Positions 43,473 through 53,607 of a stretch of DNA of 64,000 nucleotides are shown in pieces. The stretch is from Echinicola sp. 20G (GTDB taxonomy: Bacteria; Bacteroidota; Bacteroidia; Cytophagales; Cyclobacteriaceae): contig NZ_AP024154.1 in NCBI RefSeq assembly GCF_015533855.1, positions 5,601,501-5,665,500 on the forward strand. Reading direction: 5' to 3'. Position numbers and translations under genes: made by a program. Below the pieces are notes generated by a model that was not told the origin of the DNA, ran no database searches, and saw nothing but the letters and a program-made list of their open reading frames with translations. How positions within the stretch are numbered: position 1 is the stretch's first letter; each line of letters begins with the position of its first letter.

Positions 43473-45677
43473 TTACCATTTCAATTTCACATAAACTCCT
43501 TCAGGACTGTTTTCAAAGCTTAAGAAACAAGTTTTACTGGATTCATCCCAAGAGCTTTCTGCTTCTACAACCTTTCCTGTAGCATCTGTGATTGCTATGG
43601 TTTCTGCTTTTTTAGGTAAGAGGATCCTCATTACATTGGTTGTGTTCATTGGACTTTTGGCCACCAATGAGAACTCATTTTCATCCACATTCTCATCATA
43701 AATTCTAGCGGCAGTTGCCAAAACCTTTGGAGTTTGTGGATCCTTTACGCTTTCGATATTGTACAAAAACGCTTGTTCGCCTGGTTGCACTTGCTTTTCG
43801 TTTAGGACGGGAATTTCAGGATCAAACAAATCAATAAATTTCCCTTTGGCCGTATAAGGAGATTGATCTTCGTTTTCATTGACAACAGAAATGATTTCAT
43901 AAGATCCTCTGGTCAAAGAGAAGTGGTTTTTGAATTCAAGCTTACCAGACTCGGTATCTTCATCATACAATTTCTTGATGGTGCTCACAAACTCAGCATC
44001 ATTATTTTCCTCCAAAACAAATTCCTTAGGGTCTTGGCGAATAACCACTACTTTGCCTTGGCCATAATTGAATTCTCCTGCTTCAAATGGGGCTTTAAGT
44101 CCCAGTTTCTGAAATAAGTCATCGGAAGGAGCTTTGAAGTTGTTTCCATCCTTGTTCCACCAATCTTGAACAGTTTGGAATGGATCCTCATCCCTACCAC
44201 AGTAAACCAAAACTCCTCCTTTTTCAACCCATTTTGCTATATGGTCATGTGCTTCCCTTTCCATTGGCTTCATATTGGAATAGGACATGATCAGGATGTT
44301 TACATCCTCCCAGGTTTTGGGAAAGGATACATTTTCTATATGAACTGTCTTGACTGGTACACCACGCTTAAGCAGCGGTAAGGCCTGTCCGTAGAAATTG
44401 GATAACTGTGGATCATCATAGCCCTGATGGGTAGGGAAGCGCTGAAACATCAGGGAATTGGACATCAGAATCCCTATCCCTTGAGAGCCACTCACTTTAT
44501 TTTCTGAAAGTGGCATATCGTTCAATGTGTTAATCATCACTTGCATCTGGGTGGAATAAAAACGAGGAATTTGTTCTTTCTCATCGCTGTCTGCACTGGT
44601 TCTGTAAAGTCCTTCATAAATCCGATCAGGCCAAGGCATCACCTCATAATCTGCCACCATCGGATAGAGCAACTGTGCTGCAAAAGTGGCTTGATAATTT
44701 TTCTTATAATCGGCCCAGTCTCTTGGCCAATCTTCAATCGGATCGGTCAAGAAATATACTTTTCTTCCAGTGGGAGCGGTCATAGATTCCATTGAGCCAT
44801 ATTCCAAAAAGGCCGTTTCAAACACCCTTTCCTTTGCCTGACCATTGAAATAATTGGGTTCTCGTGAAGTGCCTGTCCATACCTGTGCAATGTAACCATC
44901 CACACTTGGCATAGAGGCCAAGCTTGCTTCCGGACTGACGATCATCCACTGGGAATAATTCACTAGTGAATGCGTAGGGACGTAGCAGCGGACTTCCATT
45001 CCTTTTGTTTTGCCATATTCTTTCGCATAGGAAAAACACTCCTCAACCGCTCTATAGTATAAGTGGTACTTCAGCTTATTGGATAAATAAGTATTTTCGG
45101 CAGATTCATGCTGAGGTCTCCAGTCAAAGCCATAATAATCCTTCCACTCTCTTTTGAAGGCTTCGCTATATCCGGATCTGGCCCAGAATTCAGGCTCCTC
45201 AAGATATATGGCGTCAATCCCAGCATCAATCACCCGTTTGATCACCTTTTCTTTCATGTATTCGATGAAATTCATAGACGGCACGATGTAGGGTACCATG
45301 CGCCCATGCCAAAGCGTATCGCCTTTCTGGGTAACTTGTCCTTCATCCAGGTGCCATTCACCATCCCATTCGCCGGTGAAATAATCTTGGTATTCACCCC
45401 AAGCGATTCCAGACATAAAATGGGTTGTATACCCTTTGTCACGCCACGTCTGGACACGTTCTTCAAAAGTCATATTGGCTTTTCCGTGATGGTCTTTTAC
45501 ACTATAGACAATTGCCACATCTGCCCTCACGTCTGTCACTGGCTTCCAGGGATTGGAAGTTTGAAATGCTGTTTTTTCTCGTTCTTGAATTTCTGGAGTA
45601 TTTTGGTCTTGTGGAGGCTCGGCGCAAGCCTGAAATAGGAGAAGACCAAAGAGGTATCGTAAAGTAGTTTTTTGCAT
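43473..45677 (-). CDS. Secreted TIM-barrel glycoside-hydrolase-like lipoprotein with GATase-like domain, unassigned
   Basis: From the ATG at 45677 the protein has 734 residues; the frame opens at a TTG at 45704 that would spoil the signal. The lipoprotein signal is TLRYLFGLLLFQACAE. Residues about 50-390 look like a (beta/alpha)8 barrel, with DAGIDAIYLEEPEFWARSGY offering candidate acidic catalytic residues. The next part (ENVSFPKTWEDVNILIMSYSN, HIAKWVEKGGVLVYCGRDEDPF) resembles the GATase-like trimerisation domain of GH42-type enzymes, followed by a beta-sandwich. I do not recognise a CAZy family. It lies downstream of the SusCD genes, after a terminator. Confidence 0.6.
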   Translation of the reverse strand: MQKTTLRYLFGLLLFQACAEPPQDQNTPEIQEREKTAFQTSNPWKPVTDVRADVAIVYSVKDHHGKANMTFEERVQTWRDKGYTTHFMSGIAWGEYQDYFTGEWDGEWHLDEGQVTQKGDTLWHGRMVPYIVPSMNFIEYMKEKVIKRVIDAGIDAIYLEEPEFWARSGYSEAFKREWKDYYGFDWRPQHESAENTYLSNKLKYHLYYRAVEECFSYAKEYGKTKGMEVRCYVPTHSLVNYSQWMIVSPEASLASMPSVDGYIAQVWTGTSREPNYFNGQAKERVFETAFLEYGSMESMTAPTGRKVYFLTDPIEDWPRDWADYKKNYQATFAAQLLYPMVADYEVMPWPDRIYEGLYRTSADSDEKEQIPRFYSTQMQVMINTLNDMPLSENKVSGSQGIGILMSNSLMFQRFPTHQGYDDPQLSNFYGQALPLLKRGVPVKTVHIENVSFPKTWEDVNILIMSYSNMKPMEREAHDHIAKWVEKGGVLVYCGRDEDPFQTVQDWWNKDGNNFKAPSDDLFQKLGLKAPFEAGEFNYGQGKVVVIRQDPKEFVLEENNDAEFVSTIKKLYDEDTESGKLEFKNHFSLTRGSYEIISVVNENEDQSPYTAKGKFIDLFDPEIPVLNEKQVQPGEQAFLYNIESVKDPQTPKVLATAARIYDENVDENEFSLVAKSPMNTTNVMRILLPKKAETIAITDATGKVVEAESSWDESSKTCFLSFENSPEGVYVKLKW

Positions 45678-45830
45678 GGTTATCGAATATCTGATTTTAC
45701 GCAATTATGCCAGTAAGTTTTAACGCACATCATCTTATCAGTTAAGAGGTGTTTCAGACAAAAAGCGTATTTAAAATAACTGTTCTTAAGCAATGGTTTA
45801 GGGGTTTGATTTCTATTTAAAAATCAAGAG

Positions 45831-45860
45831 AAAAGCCATCCGACTAGGCAGATGGCTTTT
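45831..45860 (-). terminator. Hairpin terminator after DUF3823 gene
   Basis: AAAAGCCATC and GATGGCTTTT arms with a 10-nt loop. It would end the susC-susD-DUF3823 transcript, so the 43473 gene probably has its own promoter or is read through. Confidence 0.65.
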
Positions 45861-45874
45861 CATTTACTTTCTTC

Positions 45875-46687
45875 TTAATAAACCAATACTTGACGTGTAT
45901 CATTGTAGTTCCAACGTCTGGTACCGCTTCCCCTTGGGGTGTCGAAATTGATTCGAGCAGCAGCACGTACAAAGACCATTCTGCCTTCAGGGATCGTTCC
46001 ATTGGATTCAATGGTGATGGTTTCACCCAACATCGAGTTGAACGATGAACCTGAAAACTCCAATTGACTTGACCAACGCTCATCCCGGGCGCGGTAGCCC
46101 ACGGTGGATGAATAACTGACAAACAACTGGATATCTGTCACATTCTGAAAACTGTCGCTATAGCCGCCCATAGGTTCGATTTTGGAGCGAAACTCTTCTT
46201 CGGATACACCACGGGTTACGCGGATTTGAGCCCTTACCTTTCCATTGATCACTTCAGGGTCTTTTACCCATTCCACTCTCAAAAAAGGTTGTACTTCAAA
46301 GGTCACATTGGAAACTCCCTTGATATCCAAAGTTTGGGTTTCGTCTGCAAGAGGTACTCCTCGGTCATCCTCGCGAATAAGCGGGATAAAAGGCCCATCT
46401 ATTCTCACATTGTAGGTTCCTGAAAACAGTTTGGTGTTCTGGAATGTGCCATCAGGCATGCAAAAGAAGTCAGGGTTGGGAGAAACATTTTCTCCCCAGC
46501 TTAATTCTGTTAAACGGACGCGAATACCTTCACTTCCTTGGTCTGTGAGTACAGGCTCACCGGTTTCCAAATCCACTACTTCACCCTTAAGGGTTTCGGC
46601 TGGAAGATCGTAGTTATCCAGTTCAAACATGCTGCATGAACTAAGGGAAAACAGCGTCGCTAATATTAGGTATGCTATATTTTTCAT
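45875..46687 (-). CDS. DUF3823 surface lipoprotein of the SusCD locus
   Basis: A 270-residue lipoprotein (YLILATLFSLSSCSMFE) with an N-terminal Ig-like region (LKGEVVDLETGEPVLTDQGSEGIRVRLTE) characteristic of DUF3823, which regularly follows SusD. The C-terminal half (LFVSYSSTVGYRARDERWSSQLEF) is a second beta-sandwich. It probably sits on the cell surface with SusD and helps bind the glycan. It begins 30 bp after the susD stop. Confidence 0.85.
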   Translation of the reverse strand: MKNIAYLILATLFSLSSCSMFELDNYDLPAETLKGEVVDLETGEPVLTDQGSEGIRVRLTELSWGENVSPNPDFFCMPDGTFQNTKLFSGTYNVRIDGPFIPLIREDDRGVPLADETQTLDIKGVSNVTFEVQPFLRVEWVKDPEVINGKVRAQIRVTRGVSEEEFRSKIEPMGGYSDSFQNVTDIQLFVSYSSTVGYRARDERWSSQLEFSGSSFNSMLGETITIESNGTIPEGRMVFVRAAARINFDTPRGSGTRRWNYNDTRQVLVY

Positions 46688-46717
46688 CTTCTAAAATTCT
46701 AGGTTATTGATAAATCC

Positions 46718-48775
46718 TTATCGGTTGGGTTGTTGGTCGATTACCGGACTCTTGGAAACTTCCCCACCCGGAATGGCGAAATAGTAGTCGATAATATTGT
46801 ATTCGAAGGTCTTCAAACTAACCCATTGGAAACGGGCATCGAAGAAGTACTTGCCACTTTCAGCAGATAGGAAAGGATAAAGACCTCTGAAGCGATAGCG
46901 AGAGTTCATGCTGAAGTCTTCCTTGTCTCTGATCTCACCCCAGAATCCATCTCTTTCTTCATAATGCTGCACTCTCCATCTGCGTAGGTCCCACTTGGTT
47001 TTATGCTCTAAGGCAAGCTCTTTTCTACGTTCCTTACGCACGATATTACGGCTTTCAATGTCAGAAGTAAGCATTCCGCTAAGCAGGCTCGCTCCGGCAC
47101 GTTCTCGAATATCATTAATACCAGAGGTCGCTACCTGAAGCATGTCCGATCCATCAGGTGAAGTCTCACCAGCAAGTCCCAATTCCACAGCTGCTTCCGC
47201 TGCATTGAGCAAGACATCTGCATACCTCATCAATACGAAGTGTTGGTCAGACCTACCTTCTCCAGCTTCAAAAGAAGGATCAGGATTTAACCATTTTCTT
47301 CCATAAAGTCCAGTAAGGGTGCTTTCGCCATTGTTGTAAAAAGGACCATTGGCTCCAGCGGCAGTGATCTGTTGGCCATCAATATTGACCAACTCTTGGC
47401 TTCCTCCTTCTCTTGCACTGAGGAAAAGCTCCTTTGGTGCCTGTGTATAGATAGGTAATTGCTGATAGCGAGTTTCAGCTGTCGCATAGGAATAGTCATT
47501 GAATAATGGCTGGATAGGCTCAGATCCGGTATAGACCCCTGCCCGGATTTCAATCTCCTGGTTTTTGAAAATATCTCCAGGGAAAATAACATAGGCACGA
47601 AGACGTGGCTCCGCATTTTGAAAGAAGTCCATTGGCGAATCATACATCAAGTAATCGCCTTCAGTATTGTTCGATCCAGTAGTTACTTTGATGGTTCCAT
47701 CAGGATATCTGTCAAAGCCTTCAAACAGCTCCATAAAATCCAATGTCGGGCAAGTACCTGATGCTAATGGAGCTTTGAAAATAAAGGGAGCGCTGTAGGC
47801 ATCATACCCGTGTGTTGCCACAGGGAACTGATATTCTTTTACGTAGATGTTTTCAGGGCTAGTAGGGTCACTAAACATGTCCACCATATTCTGGTACTGT
47901 GCTTCAGGATCATTGGCGGCCCATTTTTTTGTGTATAAAGAATATTGACCACTTTTGATTACTTCATTGGCGGCAGAATAAGCCTCTTTGAAATACTTGA
48001 CGGACGCAGCTTGGGCACTCTCCTCAGAAAAGCCAATTACCCTTACCCCGGTCTTTAGGCCGGTACCTGTAAGTCTTCCTGGTACAGTTTCATTGTATTT
48101 GGCGACACTACCTGCATAGAGCATGGCTTCTGACTTGAAGGAAAGTGCCACATATTTATTGGAATATCCAGACTTTGGGCTGGTAGGCTGCAACAATTCA
48201 ATAGCCTGATTATAGTCAGCCAATACTTGGTTCCAAGTTTCCTCCTCAGTAGAACGAGGGATTTCCAAGGTTCCTTCCTCTGCTGGATATCGCAATACAC
48301 TGGTTACCAATGGTACCCCGCCAAATCGTTTTGCCATTGCTGAAAACACAAAGGCACGAACAAAATAGGCTTCACCCAAATAATGATTATAGGTCACTTC
48401 TGGAAATGCATCTGCGTAGTCTGGCAGTTTTTCCAATAAGTAATTTGCTTCTCTCAGCAAGCCGAAGGCCCTTCCCCAATAAGGAGTCCTTTCACCGGTA
48501 AATGCTGCACTAATGCCGTCACGATTTACGGCCTCTCCCGTTCCTTCAATTCCAAGAGAACCGAGCCAGGAATTATATTCCACACCCCATTGTGCCATGT
48601 ACTTGAAGTCCTCAAATGGCATCTTGCTGTACATGCCTGCTATGTATACATCCATGCCTGATTCACTGGTCATTAGTGTCTCATCACCGATTACATTTGG
48701 TGGAGGCACATCCAGATTTGTACAACTGGAAATGTACAATAAGCTGAATAGCAATAATATGATTCTTATTTTCAT
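46718..48775 (-). CDS. susD: RagB/SusD family glycan-binding lipoprotein
   Basis: From the ATG at 48775 the protein has 685 residues; a TTG at 48808 opens the frame but the lipoprotein signal (MKIRIILLLFSLLYISSC) fits the later start. The SusD fold is recognised by the N-terminal TPR-like helices (YLGEAYFVRAFVFSAMAKRFGGVPLV), by LMRYADVLLNAAEAAVELG and by the C-terminal KERRKELALEHKTKWDLRRWR. It caps the SusC transporter and captures oligosaccharides at the surface. Somewhat long for the family (usually 500-600). Confidence 0.95.
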   Translation of the reverse strand: MKIRIILLLFSLLYISSCTNLDVPPPNVIGDETLMTSESGMDVYIAGMYSKMPFEDFKYMAQWGVEYNSWLGSLGIEGTGEAVNRDGISAAFTGERTPYWGRAFGLLREANYLLEKLPDYADAFPEVTYNHYLGEAYFVRAFVFSAMAKRFGGVPLVTSVLRYPAEEGTLEIPRSTEEETWNQVLADYNQAIELLQPTSPKSGYSNKYVALSFKSEAMLYAGSVAKYNETVPGRLTGTGLKTGVRVIGFSEESAQAASVKYFKEAYSAANEVIKSGQYSLYTKKWAANDPEAQYQNMVDMFSDPTSPENIYVKEYQFPVATHGYDAYSAPFIFKAPLASGTCPTLDFMELFEGFDRYPDGTIKVTTGSNNTEGDYLMYDSPMDFFQNAEPRLRAYVIFPGDIFKNQEIEIRAGVYTGSEPIQPLFNDYSYATAETRYQQLPIYTQAPKELFLSAREGGSQELVNIDGQQITAAGANGPFYNNGESTLTGLYGRKWLNPDPSFEAGEGRSDQHFVLMRYADVLLNAAEAAVELGLAGETSPDGSDMLQVATSGINDIRERAGASLLSGMLTSDIESRNIVRKERRKELALEHKTKWDLRRWRVQHYEERDGFWGEIRDKEDFSMNSRYRFRGLYPFLSAESGKYFFDARFQWVSLKTFEYNIIDYYFAIPGGEVSKSPVIDQQPNR

Positions 48776-48818
48776 GATTTGATTCAATTTAATTTTCCAA
48801 GGTCTCAACTAGTTGCTG

Positions 48819-51800
48819 TTAAAATGACGCAGTTACGCCTACCGTATAGGTTTTTGTCAACGGGTACATTCTTCCCAACTCATCTCCTGGATGTTCAGGA
48901 TCGACAAATTTCACTCCTGTAAAAGTCAGGAGATTGTAGGCATTGGCAAAGAACCGGATGTTAGTCGAAGGGATATTACGCGGTTTAAAGGTGTAACCCA
49001 GTTCGATACTCTTAAGGCGCAAATAGTCAGTACTTACCCTGTTGAATTCAGAGTTCCCAAATGGATAGTGGCCTGTGTAGCCATAATAGCCACTGATCCA
49101 TTCCGTTTCTGGATCATATGGATCCGCTAAGGGATCTACTGGATGCCATCTGTCAAGGTATTGCTCTAAGGCACCACCACCGTTACTGCCCCAAATTGAA
49201 TACAATGGCTCCTGATATTGCATGGAGCCCAAAGCGGAACCTTGGAATAGGACACTCATATCAAAGTTCCTGTACTTGGCATCAAGTGCCATACTGAAGT
49301 TTAACCATGGTGTTTGGTCATAGGCAAAAGGATGTTGATCTAATCCATTGATCTCGCCGTCTCCATTCCAATCTTCATATTTATAATCGCCAGGTAAAAT
49401 GTCCCTGTCTTTGTAAATATCGTAGGACCAGATGTCTTCCCAGTCAGTGTATCTTCCTGCTGATACATAACCAAATTGCACTCCTTGGAAACGATCCGTG
49501 AGGTTGTCATTCCTCCAACGATCATAGGAATTGCCATATGGGCCCTTTTCAGCTGCAATCAAGTGCTGTCTACGGGTGATTGTAGCTATTCCTTTTACAC
49601 TGTAAGAAACTTCACCAATCATGTTGCGGTGGGAAAGCTCCAGGTCAACCCCATATTGGCGGTCACTGTTGGTGTTTTCTCTAGGTGCTCCAGTACCCAC
49701 AACAGTAGGCACATCGCCCGAACGAGTAGAGAAAAGCCCTTCTCTACGACGGTCAAAATAATCCACGGAAAAGCCAAACTTGCCCATCCATGCTTCGAAG
49801 TCCAAGCCGACGTTAAATGTCTTGGCAGTCCACCATGACAGGTTTTCATTGGGAACGACCGCAGATGCTCCATATACAAATTCACCATTGAGCATATAGC
49901 CTGGGGCATATTGATTGTAGTAACCATTCTGGGCATTTCCACTGGTCGCAGGATAGATATAACCCGGGTACCAATCATAAGCCAATGAGCCGTCATCTGC
50001 CGTCATACCATAACTGGCTCTGAATTTAAGCTGATCTACAAAAGAAAGTCCTGAAGCAGATTTGAAGAAGGATTCCTCAGATAGACGCCAACCTATGGAG
50101 CCGGAAGGGAACCATCCCCAACGATTGGTCTCTACAAATTTTGACGAGCCATCATATCGGAATTGAACTTCAGCGATGTAACGATCACCGTAAGCATAAT
50201 TTACCCTTCCAAACATGGCGGAGTTGGCAATCTCATATAAATCGCCAGAACCACCCTGCATTCCACCTTGTTGGTTTTCATTCATACCTCCTACAAGGTA
50301 TTCCATGGCAAATGCCAAGTCACGTTGTGCGTAGAAGTTATCCCCTTTACGGTTTTGGGTCTCAAATCCCAGGAGACCAGATATATCATGGTTGTCGCCA
50401 AAAGTACGCTTATAATTGATCAGGAATTGTCCCAAAAATTGCTGCTTGCTAAAAATCTCTCTTCTAATTTGGTTTGGAGAACTGTTGTTGTACAGCTTGG
50501 ATAGATAAGCTTCGGTTACCGGATCATACATGTATTGGTAGTATTCCCTTCTGTAAATGTCATTGTCATCTCCCCTAAAGTCATAGCTGACCAATCCTTT
50601 TACAGTAAGTCCTTCTAAGGCTTCGGAAACTGTACCAAAGTCATAATCCAGTGATGCTGAGGACTGAAAATATTTTTGCTTGTACTTTCTGTGTCCTGAA
50701 ACGTCTGCCCTCATCATAGCGATGGTATTCTGTTCCAAGTCTAGCCCTTCGTAGTTCAGCATGGTGTTTTCGGGATCAGCGTATGCAGGGAATAGCACCC
50801 CCTGTCTCCAATAATTTCTAATGATCTCTACCGCACTGGAATAGGGGGAATTTCGCTGATCGGCCACGCCGCTTAGATTGAGGTTAAACTTCAACCCATT
50901 GGCGATTTCTGTGGTGATATTGGATCTTAAGTTGACTTTGTTGTAGTTCATGTCGCCCGACTTGAACATCCCTTCCTGATAAAGGTATCCACCGGCTATA
51001 TAGTATTGGGTCTTTTCATTGCCGCCTGTAATGCTAATATCGTGTTGGCTTTGTGGAGCATAATCACTGATCAACAGGGCATTCCAATCTGTAGTACGTC
51101 TTCTGCCAGTCCTGAAAGCTTCAAAATCGTCATCCTGATAAATCAGGTTGCCACCATTGATGTTGTTCATGGCTCTCTCGTTATAGAGCGTCATGGTTTC
51201 ATAAGGATCTGCTAGCTCAGGGAATCCAGATGGACTTTGCAAAGTATATGAACCATTATAGGTCACTGTTGCTTTGCCTGCGTCACTCCCCTTTTTGGTC
51301 GTGATCAATACGACACCATTTGCGGCACGTGCTCCATAGATAGCTGCTGAAGCATCTTTAAGCACAGATAATTCTTCGATATCGGTAGGGTTTAGTCGCT
51401 GAAAATCAGCCATGGTCCGCTGAATACCGTCGATTACGATCAAAGGAGAGCCTAAGCCCCTGATATCAAAGCTGGCATTGAAAGTACCTGGCTCAGCACT
51501 TTTCTGCCATACTCGAACACCTGCAACCCTACCAGTAAGCATGTTTTGAGGGTTTTCGTTCTTAGTTCGGAGCATTTCATCACCTTTGATGTTCGCTACA
51601 GAACCTGTCATGGTAACTTTTTCCTGCATCCCATAACCTACCACTACGACTTCACCTAGCTGTTGCGTGTCTGGAACCATAGACACCTCAATGATTGATC
51701 TTGTCCCTACTGTGATTTCTTGAGTGGTATAACCGATAAATGAGAATGTTAAAACAGTGTTGTCGTCTGGGACATTCAGCTGGTACTTTCCATCGATATC

Positions 51801-52046
51801 CGTAGTAGTGCCTTTCAGGGTTCCTTTAAGCAATACATTGACTCCTGGCATGGGAGTACCGTCTTCTGATATTACCGTACCTGAAACGGTTTTATCATTT
51901 TGCTGTTGAACTTGTCCCGCTAAAGGGGAGAAGTTGGATTCTAATGCTAATGCAAGCCTAGGAATACTAGCAAAGGACAGTATGATCATTCCCAATGCGG
52001 AACGCTTCATCAGTCCTATGCAAATCTGTTTATATATCTTTTGCAT
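48819..52046 (-). CDS. susC: SusC/RagA family TonB-linked outer-membrane transporter
   Basis: The 1075-residue protein has a signal region and a carboxypeptidase-like N-terminal extension (KTVSGTVISEDGTPMPGVNV, then GTTTDIDGKYQL). The TonB-box region and plug follow (GEVVVVGYGMQEK, PQNMLTGRVAGVRV, FDIRGLGSPLIVIDGIQR), and then a 22-strand barrel ending YTVGVTASF. It imports oligosaccharides bound by the SusD partner. A long hairpin lies in the spacer between the GH76 gene and its start. Confidence 0.96.
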   Translation of the reverse strand: MQKIYKQICIGLMKRSALGMIILSFASIPRLALALESNFSPLAGQVQQQNDKTVSGTVISEDGTPMPGVNVLLKGTLKGTTTDIDGKYQLNVPDDNTVLTFSFIGYTTQEITVGTRSIIEVSMVPDTQQLGEVVVVGYGMQEKVTMTGSVANIKGDEMLRTKNENPQNMLTGRVAGVRVWQKSAEPGTFNASFDIRGLGSPLIVIDGIQRTMADFQRLNPTDIEELSVLKDASAAIYGARAANGVVLITTKKGSDAGKATVTYNGSYTLQSPSGFPELADPYETMTLYNERAMNNINGGNLIYQDDDFEAFRTGRRRTTDWNALLISDYAPQSQHDISITGGNEKTQYYIAGGYLYQEGMFKSGDMNYNKVNLRSNITTEIANGLKFNLNLSGVADQRNSPYSSAVEIIRNYWRQGVLFPAYADPENTMLNYEGLDLEQNTIAMMRADVSGHRKYKQKYFQSSASLDYDFGTVSEALEGLTVKGLVSYDFRGDDNDIYRREYYQYMYDPVTEAYLSKLYNNSSPNQIRREIFSKQQFLGQFLINYKRTFGDNHDISGLLGFETQNRKGDNFYAQRDLAFAMEYLVGGMNENQQGGMQGGSGDLYEIANSAMFGRVNYAYGDRYIAEVQFRYDGSSKFVETNRWGWFPSGSIGWRLSEESFFKSASGLSFVDQLKFRASYGMTADDGSLAYDWYPGYIYPATSGNAQNGYYNQYAPGYMLNGEFVYGASAVVPNENLSWWTAKTFNVGLDFEAWMGKFGFSVDYFDRRREGLFSTRSGDVPTVVGTGAPRENTNSDRQYGVDLELSHRNMIGEVSYSVKGIATITRRQHLIAAEKGPYGNSYDRWRNDNLTDRFQGVQFGYVSAGRYTDWEDIWSYDIYKDRDILPGDYKYEDWNGDGEINGLDQHPFAYDQTPWLNFSMALDAKYRNFDMSVLFQGSALGSMQYQEPLYSIWGSNGGGALEQYLDRWHPVDPLADPYDPETEWISGYYGYTGHYPFGNSEFNRVSTDYLRLKSIELGYTFKPRNIPSTNIRFFANAYNLLTFTGVKFVDPEHPGDELGRMYPLTKTYTVGVTASF

Positions 52047-52103
52047 ATTTTTTGGGTTATTTGTTTAATTACTATCTAATAAGGCTTTATCTACCTTTGA
52101 AGA

Positions 52104-52138
52104 TTTTTGGCATCCCATATTTAATGGGATGCCAAAAA
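52104..52138. other. Extended stem-loop between GH76 gene and susC
   Basis: Perfect 15-bp arms (52104-52118 and 52124-52138) with a 5-nt loop. Ts precede and As follow the stem on both strands, so it lacks the U-tract of a terminator. In the mRNA it would be a very stable intercistronic hairpin, perhaps shaping RNA stability or the GH76/SusC ratio. Confidence 0.7.
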
Positions 52139-52145
52139 AGTGATA

Positions 52146-53591
52146 TCATTTTGTCAGCTCATATCGTGATAACACCGCATATTCTGCTGCAAATGCGAAG
52201 TTGAACATCCCCTCGGTTCTATTGTTATTGGCTGTAAGGCTCCAGCCAACCAGTAGATTAGTGGGCAAAAAGCCCTCATAGAGGAAGTTCTCATATCCAT
52301 AGTCAAGGTTTTTCTGGAAAGTGTTGATGTAATTTGAGGCAGTACCATAGGCAGGCTGCACATCAACATATCCACGCATCAAAACGCCATTGAACCAATT
52401 GTTGAAACCACTGATGCTGTAGGTGTAATATCCGTCGTGAGTTTGGTCGGGTTTTGCGAAATATTGAAAGCTTTTGTCAGAAAGCTCTTTCGCATCTTGA
52501 AGGTAGGTGTCATCTTGTGTCATCCTGTACATGTCCGCAGCACCAGAAAGCATTGTCCCGGAATTGTAAGAAATAGCAGGCCCTACTCGGTCTTGACAAG
52601 CAATCCCTTTACGATAAACTGTCCCGTCAATGGTCTCAGTCTGTGGATTTCCAGGAGAACACCCTCCTCTCATATCATCATACACCCCATCAGAACGCAA
52701 CAAACTACTCTTTTGCCAATCGTAGACTTTCTTGGCAAAGTCAGCGTAGTAATCACTTTTCTTCATCTGCATGGTCATTCTGGTTTTCTTGTCCTCTTCA
52801 TCAATGTAACGGTAGCTGATTTCATCGTTTTTACCTTTGTAAATCTCATGAAGCCAAACTAATGGGCTTACCATCGGGCCATTGCTACAGGCGTGTTTGG
52901 TTACATAACCTGGTCCCCAAGTTATTCCACCACGTTCTGATCCATCAGGGTTTCTGGTGCTGTCCCAACCGTCCAAGACATAGGCTGTCAAGTATTCTGC
53001 TTTTTCCAAGTAGGCAGCCTCACCGGTAATTTTGTAGGATTCCAGCAATTCACGGACAAGCCACATTTGATCGTCATATACATTTTCGATTCCGGCCACC
53101 TTGGCCGTTCCCTTTGCATTGCCCCGATTTACTCCATACACAGACCATTCTTTGGTCTGTGTATAGGAGATGAGTTCAAAAGTTCCCAAGTAGTAGTCCG
53201 CATTATCATATAGTTGCGCGAGAAGTTCGGTGTACTTGTCAAAATTCTCGTCGTAAAGCGCTGCATTTCCATGCTCTTTCTGGGCTTGAAGTCCATGGAG
53301 GACTGCATTGACAGCTTCCACAGCTGCGGTGTACATCCATACACTGCCAGTTTCATCAGATCGAACTCCGGTGTATGGATTGTAATACCTGGCCATCGCC
53401 ATGCCTGTCCCCGTAAAATGAGCAGAAACGGCATTGTCAGTCAGCTCCATTGCTCTAAGAAGATTCTGTTCTGAAAGACTTACCTCGGTTGGAGGAGTTG
53501 TCGGGTCAGTGTCAGATGAATTTTCAGCGCATGCTGTAAACAGCAGCACAAAAAGACTCAAAATTGTGATCATCATTCGATTTTGTATCAT
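52146..53591 (-). CDS. Glycoside hydrolase family 76 protein (alpha-1,6-mannanase-like), lipoprotein
   Basis: A 481-residue lipoprotein (signal ending LFTACAEN, Cys near residue 21) with the helical (alpha/alpha)6 barrel of GH76. The tandem Asp pair expected for the catalytic acid and nucleophile is at residues 173-174 in ENVYDDQMWLVRELLE, and GGCSPGNPQTETID and SYNSGTMLSGAADMYRMT are further GH76-like phrases. GH76 enzymes cut alpha-1,6-mannan backbones, so the locus may target fungal or other alpha-mannan. It lies 16 bp after the upstream lipoprotein gene. Confidence 0.85.
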   Translation of the reverse strand: MIQNRMMITILSLFVLLFTACAENSSDTDPTTPPTEVSLSEQNLLRAMELTDNAVSAHFTGTGMAMARYYNPYTGVRSDETGSVWMYTAAVEAVNAVLHGLQAQKEHGNAALYDENFDKYTELLAQLYDNADYYLGTFELISYTQTKEWSVYGVNRGNAKGTAKVAGIENVYDDQMWLVRELLESYKITGEAAYLEKAEYLTAYVLDGWDSTRNPDGSERGGITWGPGYVTKHACSNGPMVSPLVWLHEIYKGKNDEISYRYIDEEDKKTRMTMQMKKSDYYADFAKKVYDWQKSSLLRSDGVYDDMRGGCSPGNPQTETIDGTVYRKGIACQDRVGPAISYNSGTMLSGAADMYRMTQDDTYLQDAKELSDKSFQYFAKPDQTHDGYYTYSISGFNNWFNGVLMRGYVDVQPAYGTASNYINTFQKNLDYGYENFLYEGFLPTNLLVGWSLTANNNRTEGMFNFAFAAEYAVLSRYELTK

Positions 53592-53607
53592 GTTAAGGTT
53601 TATTGAA

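Noticed and set aside
52104..52138. Rho-independent terminator between the GH76 gene and susC
   Set aside because: On both strands Ts precede and As follow the stem, the reverse of a terminator, so it is listed as a plain hairpin.
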